Source: Ruminococcaceae bacterium UBA1417
GTDB taxonomy: Bacteria; Bacillota; Clostridia; Oscillospirales; Acutalibacteraceae
Length of the DNA stretch: 64,000 bases
Reading direction: 5' to 3'
Assembly (NCBI GenBank): GCA_002305575.1
Contig: DBPP01000024.1
Span: 1,973-65,972 of the forward strand
Each line of letters opens with the position of its first letter. The first letter of the stretch is position 1. Position numbers and translations under genes: made by a program. The notes beneath the pieces are model-generated. The model saw only the letters and a list, made by a program, of their open reading frames with translations, was not told the DNA's origin and did no database searches. This document shows positions 25,845 through 35,112 of the stretch, in pieces.

Positions 25845-26618
25845 ATGGAGCGCAATCTGCTTCTCACCCTACAATACGACGGCAGCGGCTATCACGGCTG
25901 GCAGGTGCAGGAAAACGCGCGCAGTGTGCAGGGCGTTTTCCAACAGGCGTTGTTTTCCGTGCTCGGCGTGCGGCCGGACATCAAGGCGTGCAGCCGCACG
26001 GATACGGGCGTGCACGCGCGGGAGTTCTGCCTGAGTATGAAGCTCAGCCATGGCATCCCGACTGAGCGGCTCGTCGGCGCGCTGAACCACTTCCTGCCGC
26101 CGGACATCGCGGTGACCGGCTGCCGGCCGGTGCCTCCGGATTTCCACGCGCGGTATTCGTGTCGGGGCAAGCGGTACGTCTATGAAATCTGGAACCATCC
26201 CGTCCGCAACCCGTTCCTCTACGGACGCGCGCTGCACTATTACCATCCGATTGACGCCGAATTGCTGAACCGCGCGGCGCAGCACTACCTTGGCCGTCAC
26301 GATTTCACGGCCTTCTGCACGCTGGACAAGCGCGAGGCCGGGGATTTCTGCCGCACGGTGACGGAAAGCCATGTCGAGCGCGACGGCGACATGGTGCGGT
26401 TTACGGTGGCGGCGGACGGCTTTCTCTACAACATGGTGCGGATCATGACGGGCACGCTGCTTGGCGTGCAGCAAGGACGCTTTGCGCCGGAGGACATCCC
26501 GGCCATCCTGCAAAGCCGCGACCGCAGCTGCGCCGGCGTGACCGCACCGGCCTGCGGCCTGTATCTGCAAAAGGTTTTCTACGATCTGCCGGAAGAAGCG
26601 GCAGCGAATGAGGAATGA
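25845..26618 (+). CDS. truA: tRNA pseudouridine(38-40) synthase TruA
   Basis: TruA modifies uridines 38-40 of the anticodon stem. The 257-residue product begins with LLLTLQYDGSGYHGWQVQEN and has the catalytic Asp in CSRTDTGVHA (near residue 52). It also has RYSCRGKRYVYEIWN and the C-terminal FLYNMVRIMTGTLLGV. The ATG at 25845 is preceded by GAAAGGAGA; an upstream in-frame extension is not supported. Confidence 0.95.
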   Translation: MERNLLLTLQYDGSGYHGWQVQENARSVQGVFQQALFSVLGVRPDIKACSRTDTGVHAREFCLSMKLSHGIPTERLVGALNHFLPPDIAVTGCRPVPPDFHARYSCRGKRYVYEIWNHPVRNPFLYGRALHYYHPIDAELLNRAAQHYLGRHDFTAFCTLDKREAGDFCRTVTESHVERDGDMVRFTVAADGFLYNMVRIMTGTLLGVQQGRFAPEDIPAILQSRDRSCAGVTAPACGLYLQKVFYDLPEEAAANEE

Positions 26619-26623
26619 TCCAT

Positions 26624-27922
26624 ATGGCAAACAACGGAAAAATTTTCAAGCTGCCGGTTGGGAAGAACGGAACCACGCCCAAAAAACAGCCGGAGCACGC
26701 GCGAACGGATACGCCTGACACAGCGGAGCATCCGGCCTTGCAGGAAACGCCGGCGCCGCGTGTTTCCAAAAACCTTTACAAAATTGCGGCGATTTTGCTT
26801 GCGGCGATCGTGCTGCTTCTGGTGCTCGAAAACTGGCAGAATCTTTCGCCGGCGAACATCGGCAACTGGATCCGCACCAAGGCCGTCGGCCTCGGGTTTG
26901 GCGATGGTTATCCGGTGGATCTCGTCGGCAGCACGGCGGATCCCGGCAATTTTGGTACAAATGGCGGCAATGTCTATGTTGTCAGCGATACGGCGCTCAC
27001 CGTGATGAACAGTTCGGCCAAAACGCTGTTTACCGCGCGCCACAGCTACAACAATCCGGCGGTGTCCGTTGCGAGCGACCGCTACCTGCTCTACAATATG
27101 GGCGGCAATGGGTATCAGATTGAAACGGTGTCGGGCACGCAGGTTTCCGGCACGAGCGAAAACGGCAGCATCACCGTCGGCGCCATCGCGAATTCTGGAA
27201 AATTTGCGCTTGCCCTCCAGCCGGTTGATAAGGCCTCCCAGCTGTGTGTGTACAACCGGGACGGCAGCCTGCAATACCAGTACGATTTTGCCGATATGTA
27301 TATCAACGCGATTGCGCTGAACAGTGACGGTACCCGGGGCGCTGTGGCGGCGGTTACAAGCCGCAGCGGCAGCCTCGTCACGTGCATCACGGTGCTGGAC
27401 TTTTCCGAAACGGAGCCGATCGCCTCGTATGAGATTGAAAACAATCTGGTGCTCGGCCTGCTTTGGACGAACAACAACCGCATCCTTGCCATTGGCGATC
27501 AGGCGGCGTTTGTCAGCGACGGCAGCTTCACGTTTTCGTCCTGCGATTACGGCGGGCGGGAGGTCACGGCGTTTTGCCTCACGGAATCCCGCGCGATCGT
27601 TTCGGTGTCAAACTATGCGTATGGCGGCGACAGCACGCTTCTGATTTTCAGCAACAGTGCGGAGCCGGTGGAGGCGGAGCTGTCCGGTCGCGCCACGGCG
27701 TTGTGCGCGGCGGGCTCCAAGGTGTCGGCGCTCCTGTCGGACCGTGTGGTCGCCGCCGATTTGATGACCGGGCGTGTGGAGTATTACTGCGAAAGCTCGT
27801 CCGATACCAAGGGCATTGCCATGGCGGACGAGGGCAGCGTGTATATGCTCGGCGTGCGCGAAATACGGAAAGAAAATCTTAAGGGAATTCCAGTTGAGGA
27901 AGAGTTGTCCTCGGCGCCCTGA
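26624..27922 (+). CDS. DUF5711-like membrane-anchored beta-propeller protein
   Basis: The 432-residue protein has a basic, proline-containing cytoplasmic N-terminus (about 50 residues), one membrane segment (IAAILLAAIVLLLVL), and a long extracytoplasmic part made of short beta strands. Repeats of the VYVVSDTALTVMNSSAKTL kind suggest a WD40- or PQQ-like propeller. Gene position between truA and cvpA and this architecture fit the DUF5711 family of Clostridia, whose function is unknown. The ATG at 26624 follows GAGGAA; the ATG at 26615 is an alternative. A promoter for cvpA lies over its last codons. Confidence 0.75.
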   Translation: MANNGKIFKLPVGKNGTTPKKQPEHARTDTPDTAEHPALQETPAPRVSKNLYKIAAILLAAIVLLLVLENWQNLSPANIGNWIRTKAVGLGFGDGYPVDLVGSTADPGNFGTNGGNVYVVSDTALTVMNSSAKTLFTARHSYNNPAVSVASDRYLLYNMGGNGYQIETVSGTQVSGTSENGSITVGAIANSGKFALALQPVDKASQLCVYNRDGSLQYQYDFADMYINAIALNSDGTRGAVAAVTSRSGSLVTCITVLDFSETEPIASYEIENNLVLGLLWTNNNRILAIGDQAAFVSDGSFTFSSCDYGGREVTAFCLTESRAIVSVSNYAYGGDSTLLIFSNSAEPVEAELSGRATALCAAGSKVSALLSDRVVAADLMTGRVEYYCESSSDTKGIAMADEGSVYMLGVREIRKENLKGIPVEEELSSAP

Positions 27923-27933
27923 TATGCTATACT
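27905..27933 (+). promoter_or_regulatory. Predicted sigma-A promoter for cvpA
   Basis: TTGTCC at 27905-27910 and TATACT at 27928-27933 are spaced by 17 bp, with an extended TGC just before the -10. It overlaps the end of the DUF5711 gene and lies 28 bp before the cvpA start. Confidence 0.65.
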
Positions 27934-27961
27934 AATTTTATTGAAAAGGAGATGAAGGAAC

Positions 27962-28651
27962 ATGCACCTTTTGCTGGATGCCTGCGCGGTTGTCCTGATT
28001 GTGCTTCTCGCGATTCTCGGCGCGAAAAAGGGCCTTTTCAAATCCTGCGTGGATTTCTGCGGTTCGCTGCTCGCGATGATTGGCGCGGGCATTCTGAGCG
28101 GACCCATAGCCGCATGGATTTACAGCGCCTTTTTCCGCGCGCCGCTGGAGGATAAAATCGCCGCGGCTGTGCAGGGACTCGGCGCGGCGGACGCCGTCGG
28201 CGCCGTTTTCAGCGATTTCCCGGAGGTGATCCAGCGCGCGCTGATGGCGGCGGGCGTCACGGAAGGGAGTGTCATGGCCCAGCTGCAAAGCGGTACGGCG
28301 GGCGTGGCACAGGGCATTACGGACGCGCTCAGTCCGATGCTGACCGGCCTGATTCGCGTGCTGGTGATGCTGGTGCTGTTCGTTTTGCTGACGGTGGTGA
28401 TCCGCGCGCTCGGCTCGCTTCTGGCCGGCCTCTTTGAATTGCCACTGCTGCGCGGCATCAACGGCGTGCTCGGCGCGGTGTTTGGCGCGCTGCTGGGCGT
28501 TCTGTTTCTGTGGGTCGGGTTGGCCTGCGTGCAGGTTTTCTCGCCGATGCTCAGTGCGGACATTCAGAAAGTTGTACAGGCAGCGGTGGACCAATCGTAT
28601 TTGGTCGGGGCGTTGTACCGCTTTAACCCCGCCTATTTGCTGCTTGGATAA
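27962..28651 (+). CDS. CvpA family membrane protein
   Basis: CvpA-like proteins are small integral membrane proteins named after colicin V production; their molecular role is unclear. The 229-residue sequence has four predicted membrane helices, beginning with LDACAVVLIVLLAILGAKKG and followed by the typical KSCVDFCGSLLAMIGAGILS. A long extracytoplasmic loop lies between helices two and three. The ATG at 27962 follows AAGGAG and GAAGGA. Confidence 0.85.
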   Translation: MHLLLDACAVVLIVLLAILGAKKGLFKSCVDFCGSLLAMIGAGILSGPIAAWIYSAFFRAPLEDKIAAAVQGLGAADAVGAVFSDFPEVIQRALMAAGVTEGSVMAQLQSGTAGVAQGITDALSPMLTGLIRVLVMLVLFVLLTVVIRALGSLLAGLFELPLLRGINGVLGAVFGALLGVLFLWVGLACVQVFSPMLSADIQKVVQAAVDQSYLVGALYRFNPAYLLLG

Positions 28652-28702
28652 AGATGGGTGATTTTTGTGGAGATTATGAAAATGAAGGAAAGGGATTTCA
28701 AG

Positions 28703-29350
28703 ATGGGTTTCAAAAAAACGGAAGACAGGAGGCTACACAATAAAAATCTTACGGTTCCAAACGCGATGTCGCTGTTTCGCATCCTGGTCATACCGTTTTT
28801 CGCCTACTTTTTTCTCACGGACAATTTGCCGGCGGCGATTGTCGCCCTGGCGCTTTCGGGCCTTTCAGACGCGCTGGACGGCCTTGTGGCGCGCCGGTTC
28901 AACCAAATCACGGAGCTTGGCAAAATGCTGGACCCCTTTGCGGATAAACTGACGCAGGGTACGGTGGCGGTCTGTATCGCCATCCGCTATCCGGCCATTT
29001 GCCCGCTGTTGTTTTTGCTGGTCATTAAGGAGCTTGTGATGCTCTGCGGGGCGGTCTTTTTGCTGCGCCGCGGCAGAAAGCCCTGTGCCTCGAAATGGTA
29101 CGGCAAGGTTTCCACAACGCTGTTCTATGTGTCGATCGCATTGATCGTCGTGATGGACGGCTTCCTGCAGGTGCCGGCTGAAACCTTTACCCTGGTTTCC
29201 AATATTGCGCTGGTCGTGACCGCGGCGTTTATGGTGTACACGTTTGTGCGGTATTTCGCCATTTTCCGCCAGATCCTCCGCGATCCGGACGACCACCAGT
29301 ATGATATCAATCTGCCTGAAGAACTTTGGGAGAAAAAGCAGAAGCCGTAA
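28703..29350 (+). CDS. CDP-alcohol phosphatidyltransferase (PgsA-like)
   Basis: Enzymes of this family join CDP-diacylglycerol to an alcohol such as glycerol-3-phosphate in phospholipid synthesis. The 215-residue membrane protein begins with NLTVPNAMSLFRIL and carries the family motif SDALDGLVARRFNQITELGK with DPFADK, equivalent to DG(x)2AR(x)8G(x)3D(x)3D. Phosphatidylglycerophosphate synthase is the likeliest activity, but cardiolipin-type relatives share the motif. The start is taken as ATG 28703 behind GGAAAGGG; several in-frame GTG/ATG codons from 28658 are alternatives. Confidence 0.85.
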   Translation: MGFKKTEDRRLHNKNLTVPNAMSLFRILVIPFFAYFFLTDNLPAAIVALALSGLSDALDGLVARRFNQITELGKMLDPFADKLTQGTVAVCIAIRYPAICPLLFLLVIKELVMLCGAVFLLRRGRKPCASKWYGKVSTTLFYVSIALIVVMDGFLQVPAETFTLVSNIALVVTAAFMVYTFVRYFAIFRQILRDPDDHQYDINLPEELWEKKQKP

Positions 29351-29386
29351 GGCTTTTTGCCTTTTCGGAAAGGATATTTTACGCTT

Positions 29387-31657
29387 ATGATGATGTGTAC
29401 CCGATGCAAGAAGAGGCCGGCCGTCGTTTTTGTGTCGCCTTCCACCGACATGCGCGCCACGCAGGGTTACTGCCTGGTTTGCGCCAAGGAGCTTGGCATC
29501 AAGCCGGTCAACGATATTATGGAGAAAATGGGTATCACGGAGGAGCAGCTCGAGGCGATGACCGAGAGCATGTCCAACCTGATGAACCCCGAGGAGGATG
29601 GCTTTGAGCCCGGCGGCGCCGTGCCGTTTCCATCCGAGCTGCTTGGCCAGTTCGGCATGAACGCCGACGGCGATACGGCCCAGGGACGCGCGCCGGACGG
29701 ACAGGTCGAAGGCCGTGGTCCGAAGAAGGAAAACTTCCACAAGTCCAAGCGCAAGCATATCGCGGCGTACTGCACGGACCTGACGATGAAGGCGCGCCGC
29801 GGCGAGCTCGACAACATCATCGGGCGCGAGCGGGAAATCGAGCGTGTGGTGCAGATTCTCTCGCGCCGCACGAAAAACAACCCGTGCCTGATCGGCGAGC
29901 CGGGCGTCGGCAAAACGGCGGTCGCCGAGGGCCTCGCGCTGCGCATCGCAGCCGGCGAAGTGCCGGCCAAGCTGCGCAAAAAGGAAGTGCAGCTCCTGGA
30001 TCTGACGGCGCTCGTCGCGGGCACGCAGTTCCGCGGCCAGTTTGAGAGCCGCATCAAGGGCCTTGTCGACGAGGTGAAGCAGGACGGCAACATCATCCTG
30101 TTCATCGACGAGGTGCATAACCTTGTCGGCACCGGCGACGCGGAAGGCAGCATGAACGCCGCGAATATCCTCAAGCCGGCGCTTTCGCGCGGCGAGATTC
30201 AGGTGATTGGCGCGACGACATTTGCCGAGTACCGCAAGTATATTGAAAAGGACGCGGCGCTTGAACGCCGTTTTCAGCCGGTCACGGTGACGGAGCCGTC
30301 TATCGAAGAGGCGGCTGCCATCATCCGCGGCATCAAGGGCTATTACGAGAAATACCACAGCGTCACGGTTTCCGATGCGATTGCAAAGCGCATCGTCGTG
30401 CTTTCGGAGCGATACATCAGCGACCGTTTCCTGCCGGATAAGGCGATCGACCTGCTCGACGAGGCCTGTGCCTGCGCCGCGCTGCGCAACAAAAAGTTGG
30501 CCGATTTTGAGGAAACGACGCTCGCGCTCGAAAAGGAGCAGAAGCAGCTTTCGGACATCGAGGGCGCGCAGAACGTTGACTACGAGAAACTGGCCGAAGC
30601 GAAGTACAAGGTGGCGGCTCTGGCTGAAAAACTCGACGGCTTTGCACCCGAGGAGGTCACGGCCGCGGTCAGCGAGGCCGACCTCGCCTATGTCATCGAG
30701 CTTTGGACCGGTATCCCGGCGTCTAAAATCGAGCAGAGCGAGCTGGGCAAGCTCGCCCACATCGAGGATAAGCTCAAGGAGAAGATCATCGGGCAGGACG
30801 AGGCCGTGCGGGCCGTTTCGGCGGCAATCCGCCGCAGCCGCGTGCAGATCAACCCGCGCCGCCGCCCGGCGTCGTTCATCTTTGTCGGCCCCACGGGCAC
30901 GGGCAAGACCGAATTGGTTCGGGTGCTCTCAAAGGAGTTGTTCGATTCTCCGGAGACACTGATTCGCCTCGACATGTCCGAGTTTATGGAGAAGCACTCG
31001 GTCTCGAAGATCATCGGCTCGCCGCCGGGCTACGTCGGCTACGACGAGGCTGGCCAGCTCACCGAAAAGGTGCGCCGCCGCCCGTATTCTGTGCTGCTGT
31101 TTGACGAGATCGAAAAGGCGCACCCGGATGTGATGAATATCTTGCTGCAGATCCTCGATGAGGGCCGCATCACGGACGCGCACGGGCGCACGGTGAACTT
31201 TGAAAACACCGTGATCGTGATGACGTCGAACGCCGGCAGCAACAACCGCGAGGCGCTGGTCGGCTTCAACCGGACGACGGCGGATATCAGCCGCGAAAAG
31301 GCGATGCGCGCGCTTTCCGACTTCCTGCGCCCCGAATTCCTGAGCCGTGTGGACGAGGTCATCGTATTCCGCCCGCTCGATGAGGCGGATTACAGAAAGA
31401 TCGCCGTCCTGATGCTGAAGGAATACGTTTCCACATTGGAGGAACGCGGCATTTCGTTGAAATGGACCGAGGAAGCGGTCAACTGGATCGCCCATAAGGC
31501 CATCGGCGGCAAGAGCGGCGCGCGCGACATCCGCAATACGATTCGCCGCACGGTCGAGGATAAGATCACCGCACGGATCGTAGAGCAGGGCGAGGGCGCC
31601 ATTTCCGGCATCGCCGTCGTCGAAAAGGACGGCGCGGTCGACGTCGAAGTGCTCTGA
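29387..31657 (+). CDS. Clp/Hsp100 ATPase with N-terminal zinc finger (ClpE-like)
   Basis: This is an AAA+ unfoldase that feeds proteins to ClpP or disaggregates them. The 756-residue protein has an N-terminal zinc finger (CTRCKK then CLVCAK, about residues 4-32) in place of the usual Clp N repeats. D1 has Walker A GEPGVGKTA (about 171) and FIDEVHNLVGTG. D2 has GPTGTGKTEL (about 500) and LLFDEIEKAHPD. The LVGFNR loop (about 624) matches the IGF-type ClpP contact, so it probably works with ClpP, which is not in this window. No CtsR or McsB genes flank it. A strong terminator follows. Confidence 0.88.
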   Translation: MMMCTRCKKRPAVVFVSPSTDMRATQGYCLVCAKELGIKPVNDIMEKMGITEEQLEAMTESMSNLMNPEEDGFEPGGAVPFPSELLGQFGMNADGDTAQGRAPDGQVEGRGPKKENFHKSKRKHIAAYCTDLTMKARRGELDNIIGREREIERVVQILSRRTKNNPCLIGEPGVGKTAVAEGLALRIAAGEVPAKLRKKEVQLLDLTALVAGTQFRGQFESRIKGLVDEVKQDGNIILFIDEVHNLVGTGDAEGSMNAANILKPALSRGEIQVIGATTFAEYRKYIEKDAALERRFQPVTVTEPSIEEAAAIIRGIKGYYEKYHSVTVSDAIAKRIVVLSERYISDRFLPDKAIDLLDEACACAALRNKKLADFEETTLALEKEQKQLSDIEGAQNVDYEKLAEAKYKVAALAEKLDGFAPEEVTAAVSEADLAYVIELWTGIPASKIEQSELGKLAHIEDKLKEKIIGQDEAVRAVSAAIRRSRVQINPRRRPASFIFVGPTGTGKTELVRVLSKELFDSPETLIRLDMSEFMEKHSVSKIIGSPPGYVGYDEAGQLTEKVRRRPYSVLLFDEIEKAHPDVMNILLQILDEGRITDAHGRTVNFENTVIVMTSNAGSNNREALVGFNRTTADISREKAMRALSDFLRPEFLSRVDEVIVFRPLDEADYRKIAVLMLKEYVSTLEERGISLKWTEEAVNWIAHKAIGGKSGARDIRNTIRRTVEDKITARIVEQGEGAISGIAVVEKDGAVDVEVL

Positions 31658-31686
31658 AACAGAATAGATGCAAGGTGCATAACAAA

Positions 31687-31723
31687 ACGCGCTGTGGCCA
31701 GCAAAAGCCGCAGCGCGTTTTTT
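31687..31723. terminator. Bidirectional terminator between clp and the C39 peptidase gene
   Basis: ACGCGCTGTGGC (31687-31698) pairs with GCCGCAGCGCGT (31707-31718), followed by a T-run on the + strand and flanked by A residues on the other side. It separates two convergent genes. Confidence 0.9.
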
Positions 31724-31737
31724 CAAAGGGGCGCACT

Positions 31738-32553
31738 CTACTGTATGGATTGAACGACAACAGCCTGTTCACTCAGGGCTGTGTAGGCGGTTTCCACGGC
31801 GTCTTTGTCGTACCAGACGTCCGCGCCTGCAAGCGGGTCGTTGAACCGATAGCCGTCTGCGTCGTACCCGGTCAGCACAAGACAGTGCAGCGGGCCGATC
31901 CACGTGATTTCCCGGCCGCTTTCCGGTACGGTCCAGGTGAGTCCGGCGTACGGTTCGTCCATGTCGATGGTCGCCCACAGCAGGACCGGTGTGTCGTTGT
32001 CTATGTATGTCTCGCACAGCGTGTCGAGCGAAAGGCCCGCCAGGTATTCGGCCTCGTAGCCGGAACCTTCGAGGTAGGCGTTGAGCGCGGTTTCCATCAC
32101 CGGGGCATAGCAGCCCCAGCCGTCTTCCGAGCGCGGATCGCCGGGGAACGCTTCCCATGGGTCGCAGCCTGTCCACTGGCCGAAAGAATCCTCTTGCGGT
32201 GCGTCGCCGAGCGGCAGAAAGCCGTCAATGAAGGCGCCGGGTGTGACCGCGAATCCGTAATACTGGAGCACCATGGTGGCGCTGACGCTTTCGCATCCGG
32301 TCGGGAATTCGCCGATCTGTGAAATGTAGGGGACGTCGTCGATTGTCCGGCTGGATTTCGGCGTGGGCCAGGCGATCTCTTCGGGGAGAATTTGGGTTTC
32401 TGAAAGCAGCATCAGTGCAAACAGGCCGACGGTCATCAGCAAAACGGCGAAGCAGGCCAGCAGGATCCGCTGGCGTTGGCGGCGCTGGCGGCGTGTTAAA
32501 GCGCGGATGTGCCGCGCGGGAAGATTCAAATTTTCGAGGGGCTGAGCAATCAT
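31738..32553 (-). CDS. C39-like (papain-fold) membrane-anchored cysteine peptidase
   Basis: The 271-residue protein has a basic N-terminus, one membrane anchor (LLACFAVLLMTVGLFAL), and an extracytoplasmic Peptidase_C39_2-type domain. The catalytic Cys lies in GEFPTGCESVSATMVLQYYG, the His in GPLHCLVLTGYD and the Asp in FNDPLAG. The start is ATG 32553 behind AAGGAGGG. No bacteriocin precursor or ABC transporter is adjacent, so bacteriocin processing is unlikely; cell-wall or surface-protein cleavage is possible. It is the last gene before a convergent terminator, and a second papain-fold gene lies directly upstream. Confidence 0.85.
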   Translation of the reverse strand: MIAQPLENLNLPARHIRALTRRQRRQRQRILLACFAVLLMTVGLFALMLLSETQILPEEIAWPTPKSSRTIDDVPYISQIGEFPTGCESVSATMVLQYYGFAVTPGAFIDGFLPLGDAPQEDSFGQWTGCDPWEAFPGDPRSEDGWGCYAPVMETALNAYLEGSGYEAEYLAGLSLDTLCETYIDNDTPVLLWATIDMDEPYAGLTWTVPESGREITWIGPLHCLVLTGYDADGYRFNDPLAGADVWYDKDAVETAYTALSEQAVVVQSIQ

Positions 32554-32581
32554 GGGCAGGCCCTCCTTTCTGTAAGATGGT

Positions 32582-33274
32582 TCAGGACGCATAGCGCGTA
32601 TAGAAGGTCACCTCCGCATCGGCTTTCTTCAGGTCCTCGTAGGTGAGCGTGCGATCCCAGGCGATGCGGCAGGTTTCGTAATCGGCGTTCACATCTGTGA
32701 CGGCGACGGCCTTGTTTTCGGCATCCACCGCTGTCACGAGCATGGTGTGCATGGCGTTGGGCAGCTGGATGACGTCGCCGACGCGTATCCTGGAAAAATC
32801 GCTGTAGGCGGTAACGGGTGCGTCCACGCCGAACAGCAGATCGCTCAGGAGCGAAGCGTAGCCAAAGCATTGTGTGCCGATAAAATCGGGAAATTTGGAG
32901 AGCAGTGCGCCCTTATAGATGTTGCAGGTGTCTTCCCCGGCGGCGCTGTGGGCGCACGGCGTATCCGTGACGCAGAGTACCGGGTCCAGCCGGTCTGTAT
33001 CGGCGGCGTGGTTCCAGTAGCGGCCGTCCTCAAAGACGGTGCGGAGCACCGCGAGCTTTTCCGTGACGTCGGCCGCGTCCACATCCTCGCGGGAGGCGGT
33101 GTCGGGTTCGGCGACCTTTGGGGTGGATATGCGGCCGATGCCGAAGCCCGCAAGCAGGCCGATGCAGAGCAGGGCGGCCGCGAGCAGGGCGCGTCGGCCG
33201 TTTCGTATAGCCCGCGCCCGGCGCAATTTCTGACGCAGCGCGCTTTTGCGTCCGCGTTCCGTGTGGCTTGGCAT
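32582..33274 (-). CDS. Membrane-anchored CHAP/NlpC-like cysteine hydrolase
   Basis: The 230-residue protein starts with a strongly basic segment and one membrane helix (LLAAALLCIGLLAGFGIG). The extracytoplasmic domain has a catalytic pattern like papain-fold amidases: Cys in GTQCFGYASLLSDLLF, His in AMHTMLVTAVD and an acidic/Asn residue in VTDVNADYE. The region before it has two extra cysteines (VLCVTDTPCAH). It may act on peptidoglycan or on surface proteins. The ATG at 33274 has AGGAGG seven bases upstream. The C39-like gene follows after 28 bp, so the two are probably co-expressed. Confidence 0.8.
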   Translation of the reverse strand: MPSHTERGRKSALRQKLRRARAIRNGRRALLAAALLCIGLLAGFGIGRISTPKVAEPDTASREDVDAADVTEKLAVLRTVFEDGRYWNHAADTDRLDPVLCVTDTPCAHSAAGEDTCNIYKGALLSKFPDFIGTQCFGYASLLSDLLFGVDAPVTAYSDFSRIRVGDVIQLPNAMHTMLVTAVDAENKAVAVTDVNADYETCRIAWDRTLTYEDLKKADAEVTFYTRYAS

Positions 33275-33300
33275 ATCAACGCCTCCTCGCTGGTTTCAAA

Positions 33301-34020
33301 TCAGGGTAAAAACATCTTCAAAAGGTATAAAACGATAAAATGCAGCGGATAAAACAGATAATACCCCCACTGCAGCGCCTTGCTTTTCCGGCCCAGATTT
33401 CCCCCGTATAGCTGGAGAATCGGCAGGGCAAGCAGGACAAACGGCCGAATCCAAAGCGGCGTGAGCGACCCGTGCAGGAAATACTGGAAGCCATACAGCA
33501 GCGATACGGCGGAAAAAGCCAGCCACTTTTCCACCGGGTGGCTGCGGAAAAGACCGAAGGCGAGAATCCACAGCACGGCTATGTAGTTCCAATTGGCGGA
33601 ATAGGCCAGCAGTGAACAGCACAGGGTGACCAGAACACGCAGCGCGGCGTTTTGAAGCTGTCTCCACAGGGTCAGCGCCAGCAGTCCGAGGAACAAGCTC
33701 CACATGATGCTGGTGGCGGTCCAAACACGCAGCGGACAGAAGTTGAAGCAAAGGGTGTACGGGATATGGGAAAGCAGCGCCGCAAGCAGCAGGCGGCCGA
33801 GATAGCGCCGCAGGTTTGTGGTGTGCCAATAACCTTCAGCGATGAAAAAGCACATCACCGGAGCAGCAAGCTGTCCGAACGCGTGGATCCATAAGCTTAT
33901 AGGGGTATTCAGAGGAAGAAACACCGTAGCGCAATGGTCGAAAACCATGACCACAACGGCGAAAAACTTGAGCGCGTTGGCGCTGAGCGTCAGACGCGGC
34001 AAAAGGGAAACGCTGTGCAT
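33301..34020 (-). CDS. TraX family membrane protein
   Basis: The 239-residue protein is hydrophobic throughout, with about seven or eight membrane helices. It contains features of the TraX family: LKFFAVVVMVFDHCATVFLP at the start, APVMCFFIAEGYWHT with RRYLGRLLLAALLSHIPY, and a C-terminal YYLFYPLHFIVLYLL. In plasmids TraX acetylates pilin, and chromosomal Firmicute members may be acyltransferases of unknown substrate. The start is ATG 34020 with GGAGG 12 bases upstream. It lies between a terminator and the CHAP-like gene. Confidence 0.85.
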   Translation of the reverse strand: MHSVSLLPRLTLSANALKFFAVVVMVFDHCATVFLPLNTPISLWIHAFGQLAAPVMCFFIAEGYWHTTNLRRYLGRLLLAALLSHIPYTLCFNFCPLRVWTATSIMWSLFLGLLALTLWRQLQNAALRVLVTLCCSLLAYSANWNYIAVLWILAFGLFRSHPVEKWLAFSAVSLLYGFQYFLHGSLTPLWIRPFVLLALPILQLYGGNLGRKSKALQWGYYLFYPLHFIVLYLLKMFLP

Positions 34021-34089
34021 AAGCGGGAAAAAGCCTCCAATCCGATAGGCCAGTGAATGATTCTGCCTATACTATACGGCACGGGCTGC

Positions 34090-34138
34090 AAAAAAGTCCC
34101 CCGAAACTTGCAAAAGAAATGCAAAAGTTTCGGGGGAC
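34090..34138 (-). terminator. Terminator of the two-component/paralogue operon
   Basis: A 13-bp stem (GTCCCCCGAAACT at 34096-34108 with AGTTTCGGGGGAC at 34126-34138) is followed on the - strand by six T residues (34095-34090). It lies 35 bp after the stop of the last operon gene. Confidence 0.92.
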
Positions 34139-34172
34139 CTGGAAAACCGGCGCTTTTTCTGCCGTTTTGCGT

Positions 34173-35093
34173 TCAGCGCTGTTCGGTTGTCTGCTCCGAG
34201 TAGCCGAGCGTGGCGGCGTCAAAGCCGAAGCCGGTCACACGATTGTGGGCGCCGTCGAAATAGATCGTGCAGGCGCGGTTGAAGTTGTTCGTCAGGACGA
34301 TCACCGTCTCGTCTTCATAGGTCAGGGTATAGGTATCCAGCATGGCATAGAGCGTGTTCTGCCAGGTATAGGCTTCCTCAACAAAGCGGTAATAAAAGAG
34401 GGAGTCGGCGTTCAACGCGGAAATCTGTCGCAGCGGCATGCTGAAGAAATCGACAAAAATGCGCGCGCGGTCTTCTGCATCCATCTCCGCGGCCTGCGCA
34501 TCCATTTCGAGCAGCAGCTGCTGTTCGATGGCATCCGAAGTTTGGGACAGTTCGATCCAGAGCGCCGCAGCGTTGCTGAAATCTGAGAGGAGCGTATCGG
34601 GGGAATCGACCGGCGCGGTGTCGTAGGTCGTGTTGCGGACGTGGAGGTAGAGCGGAGCGAAGGTGTTCATCAGGAGCACCACATCGAGCGTGTAGCGATC
34701 CCCGCAGTCCAACTCGTAATCCCGCAGATACAACAGCTGGTCGTTATACACATACAGTTTGGCGCAATAGTCTTCGTAACGGTCTTGCGCCAGGCCCAGC
34801 TGCTCGACCAGCATGGCGATATAGGTGTTGAGATCCGCCGAATCGAGATCGACATCGTTGGTATAGGAGGAGAGCGGCACGCCTTCGCCGGAAATTACGT
34901 CCCAGGGCGGCAGGGCGATGTCGGTATCTGTTTCCAGATACAGCGGACTTTCCTTGCCGGCAATCGCGACCGTTTCCACCTGTCCCTTCTGATCCGGCAC
35001 AAGCCGGTTGAACAGTGCGGGCGCGCCAAACCCAAGGGCGAGGATGAGGGCGCAGAGCAACAGTGGAAAGACGGCGGTATGCAAGATTTTCAT
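34173..35093 (-). CDS. Membrane-anchored protein of unknown function, paralogue B
   Basis: I do not recognise this family. The 306-residue protein has one N-terminal membrane helix (VFPLLLCALILALGFGAP) and an extracytoplasmic domain. It shares a highly conserved block with its upstream neighbour (IAGKESPLYLETDTD and ALPPWD, about residues 42-65) and a similar C-terminal strand pair (YEDETVIVLTNN, FDGAHNRVTGFGF). The remainder has diverged. The ATG at 35093 follows GAAAGGAGC. It is the last gene of a two-component operon, suggesting an envelope sensor partner or regulated output, which is inference only. Confidence 0.8.
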   Translation of the reverse strand: MKILHTAVFPLLLCALILALGFGAPALFNRLVPDQKGQVETVAIAGKESPLYLETDTDIALPPWDVISGEGVPLSSYTNDVDLDSADLNTYIAMLVEQLGLAQDRYEDYCAKLYVYNDQLLYLRDYELDCGDRYTLDVVLLMNTFAPLYLHVRNTTYDTAPVDSPDTLLSDFSNAAALWIELSQTSDAIEQQLLLEMDAQAAEMDAEDRARIFVDFFSMPLRQISALNADSLFYYRFVEEAYTWQNTLYAMLDTYTLTYEDETVIVLTNNFNRACTIYFDGAHNRVTGFGFDAATLGYSEQTTEQR

Positions 35094-35112
35094 AAAAGCT
35101 CCTTTCGCGCGG

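Noticed and set aside
28865..30760. A 631-codon open frame on the - strand opposite pgsA-like and clp genes
   Set aside because: The + strand genes have complete domains and ribosome binding sites; the opposite frame has neither.
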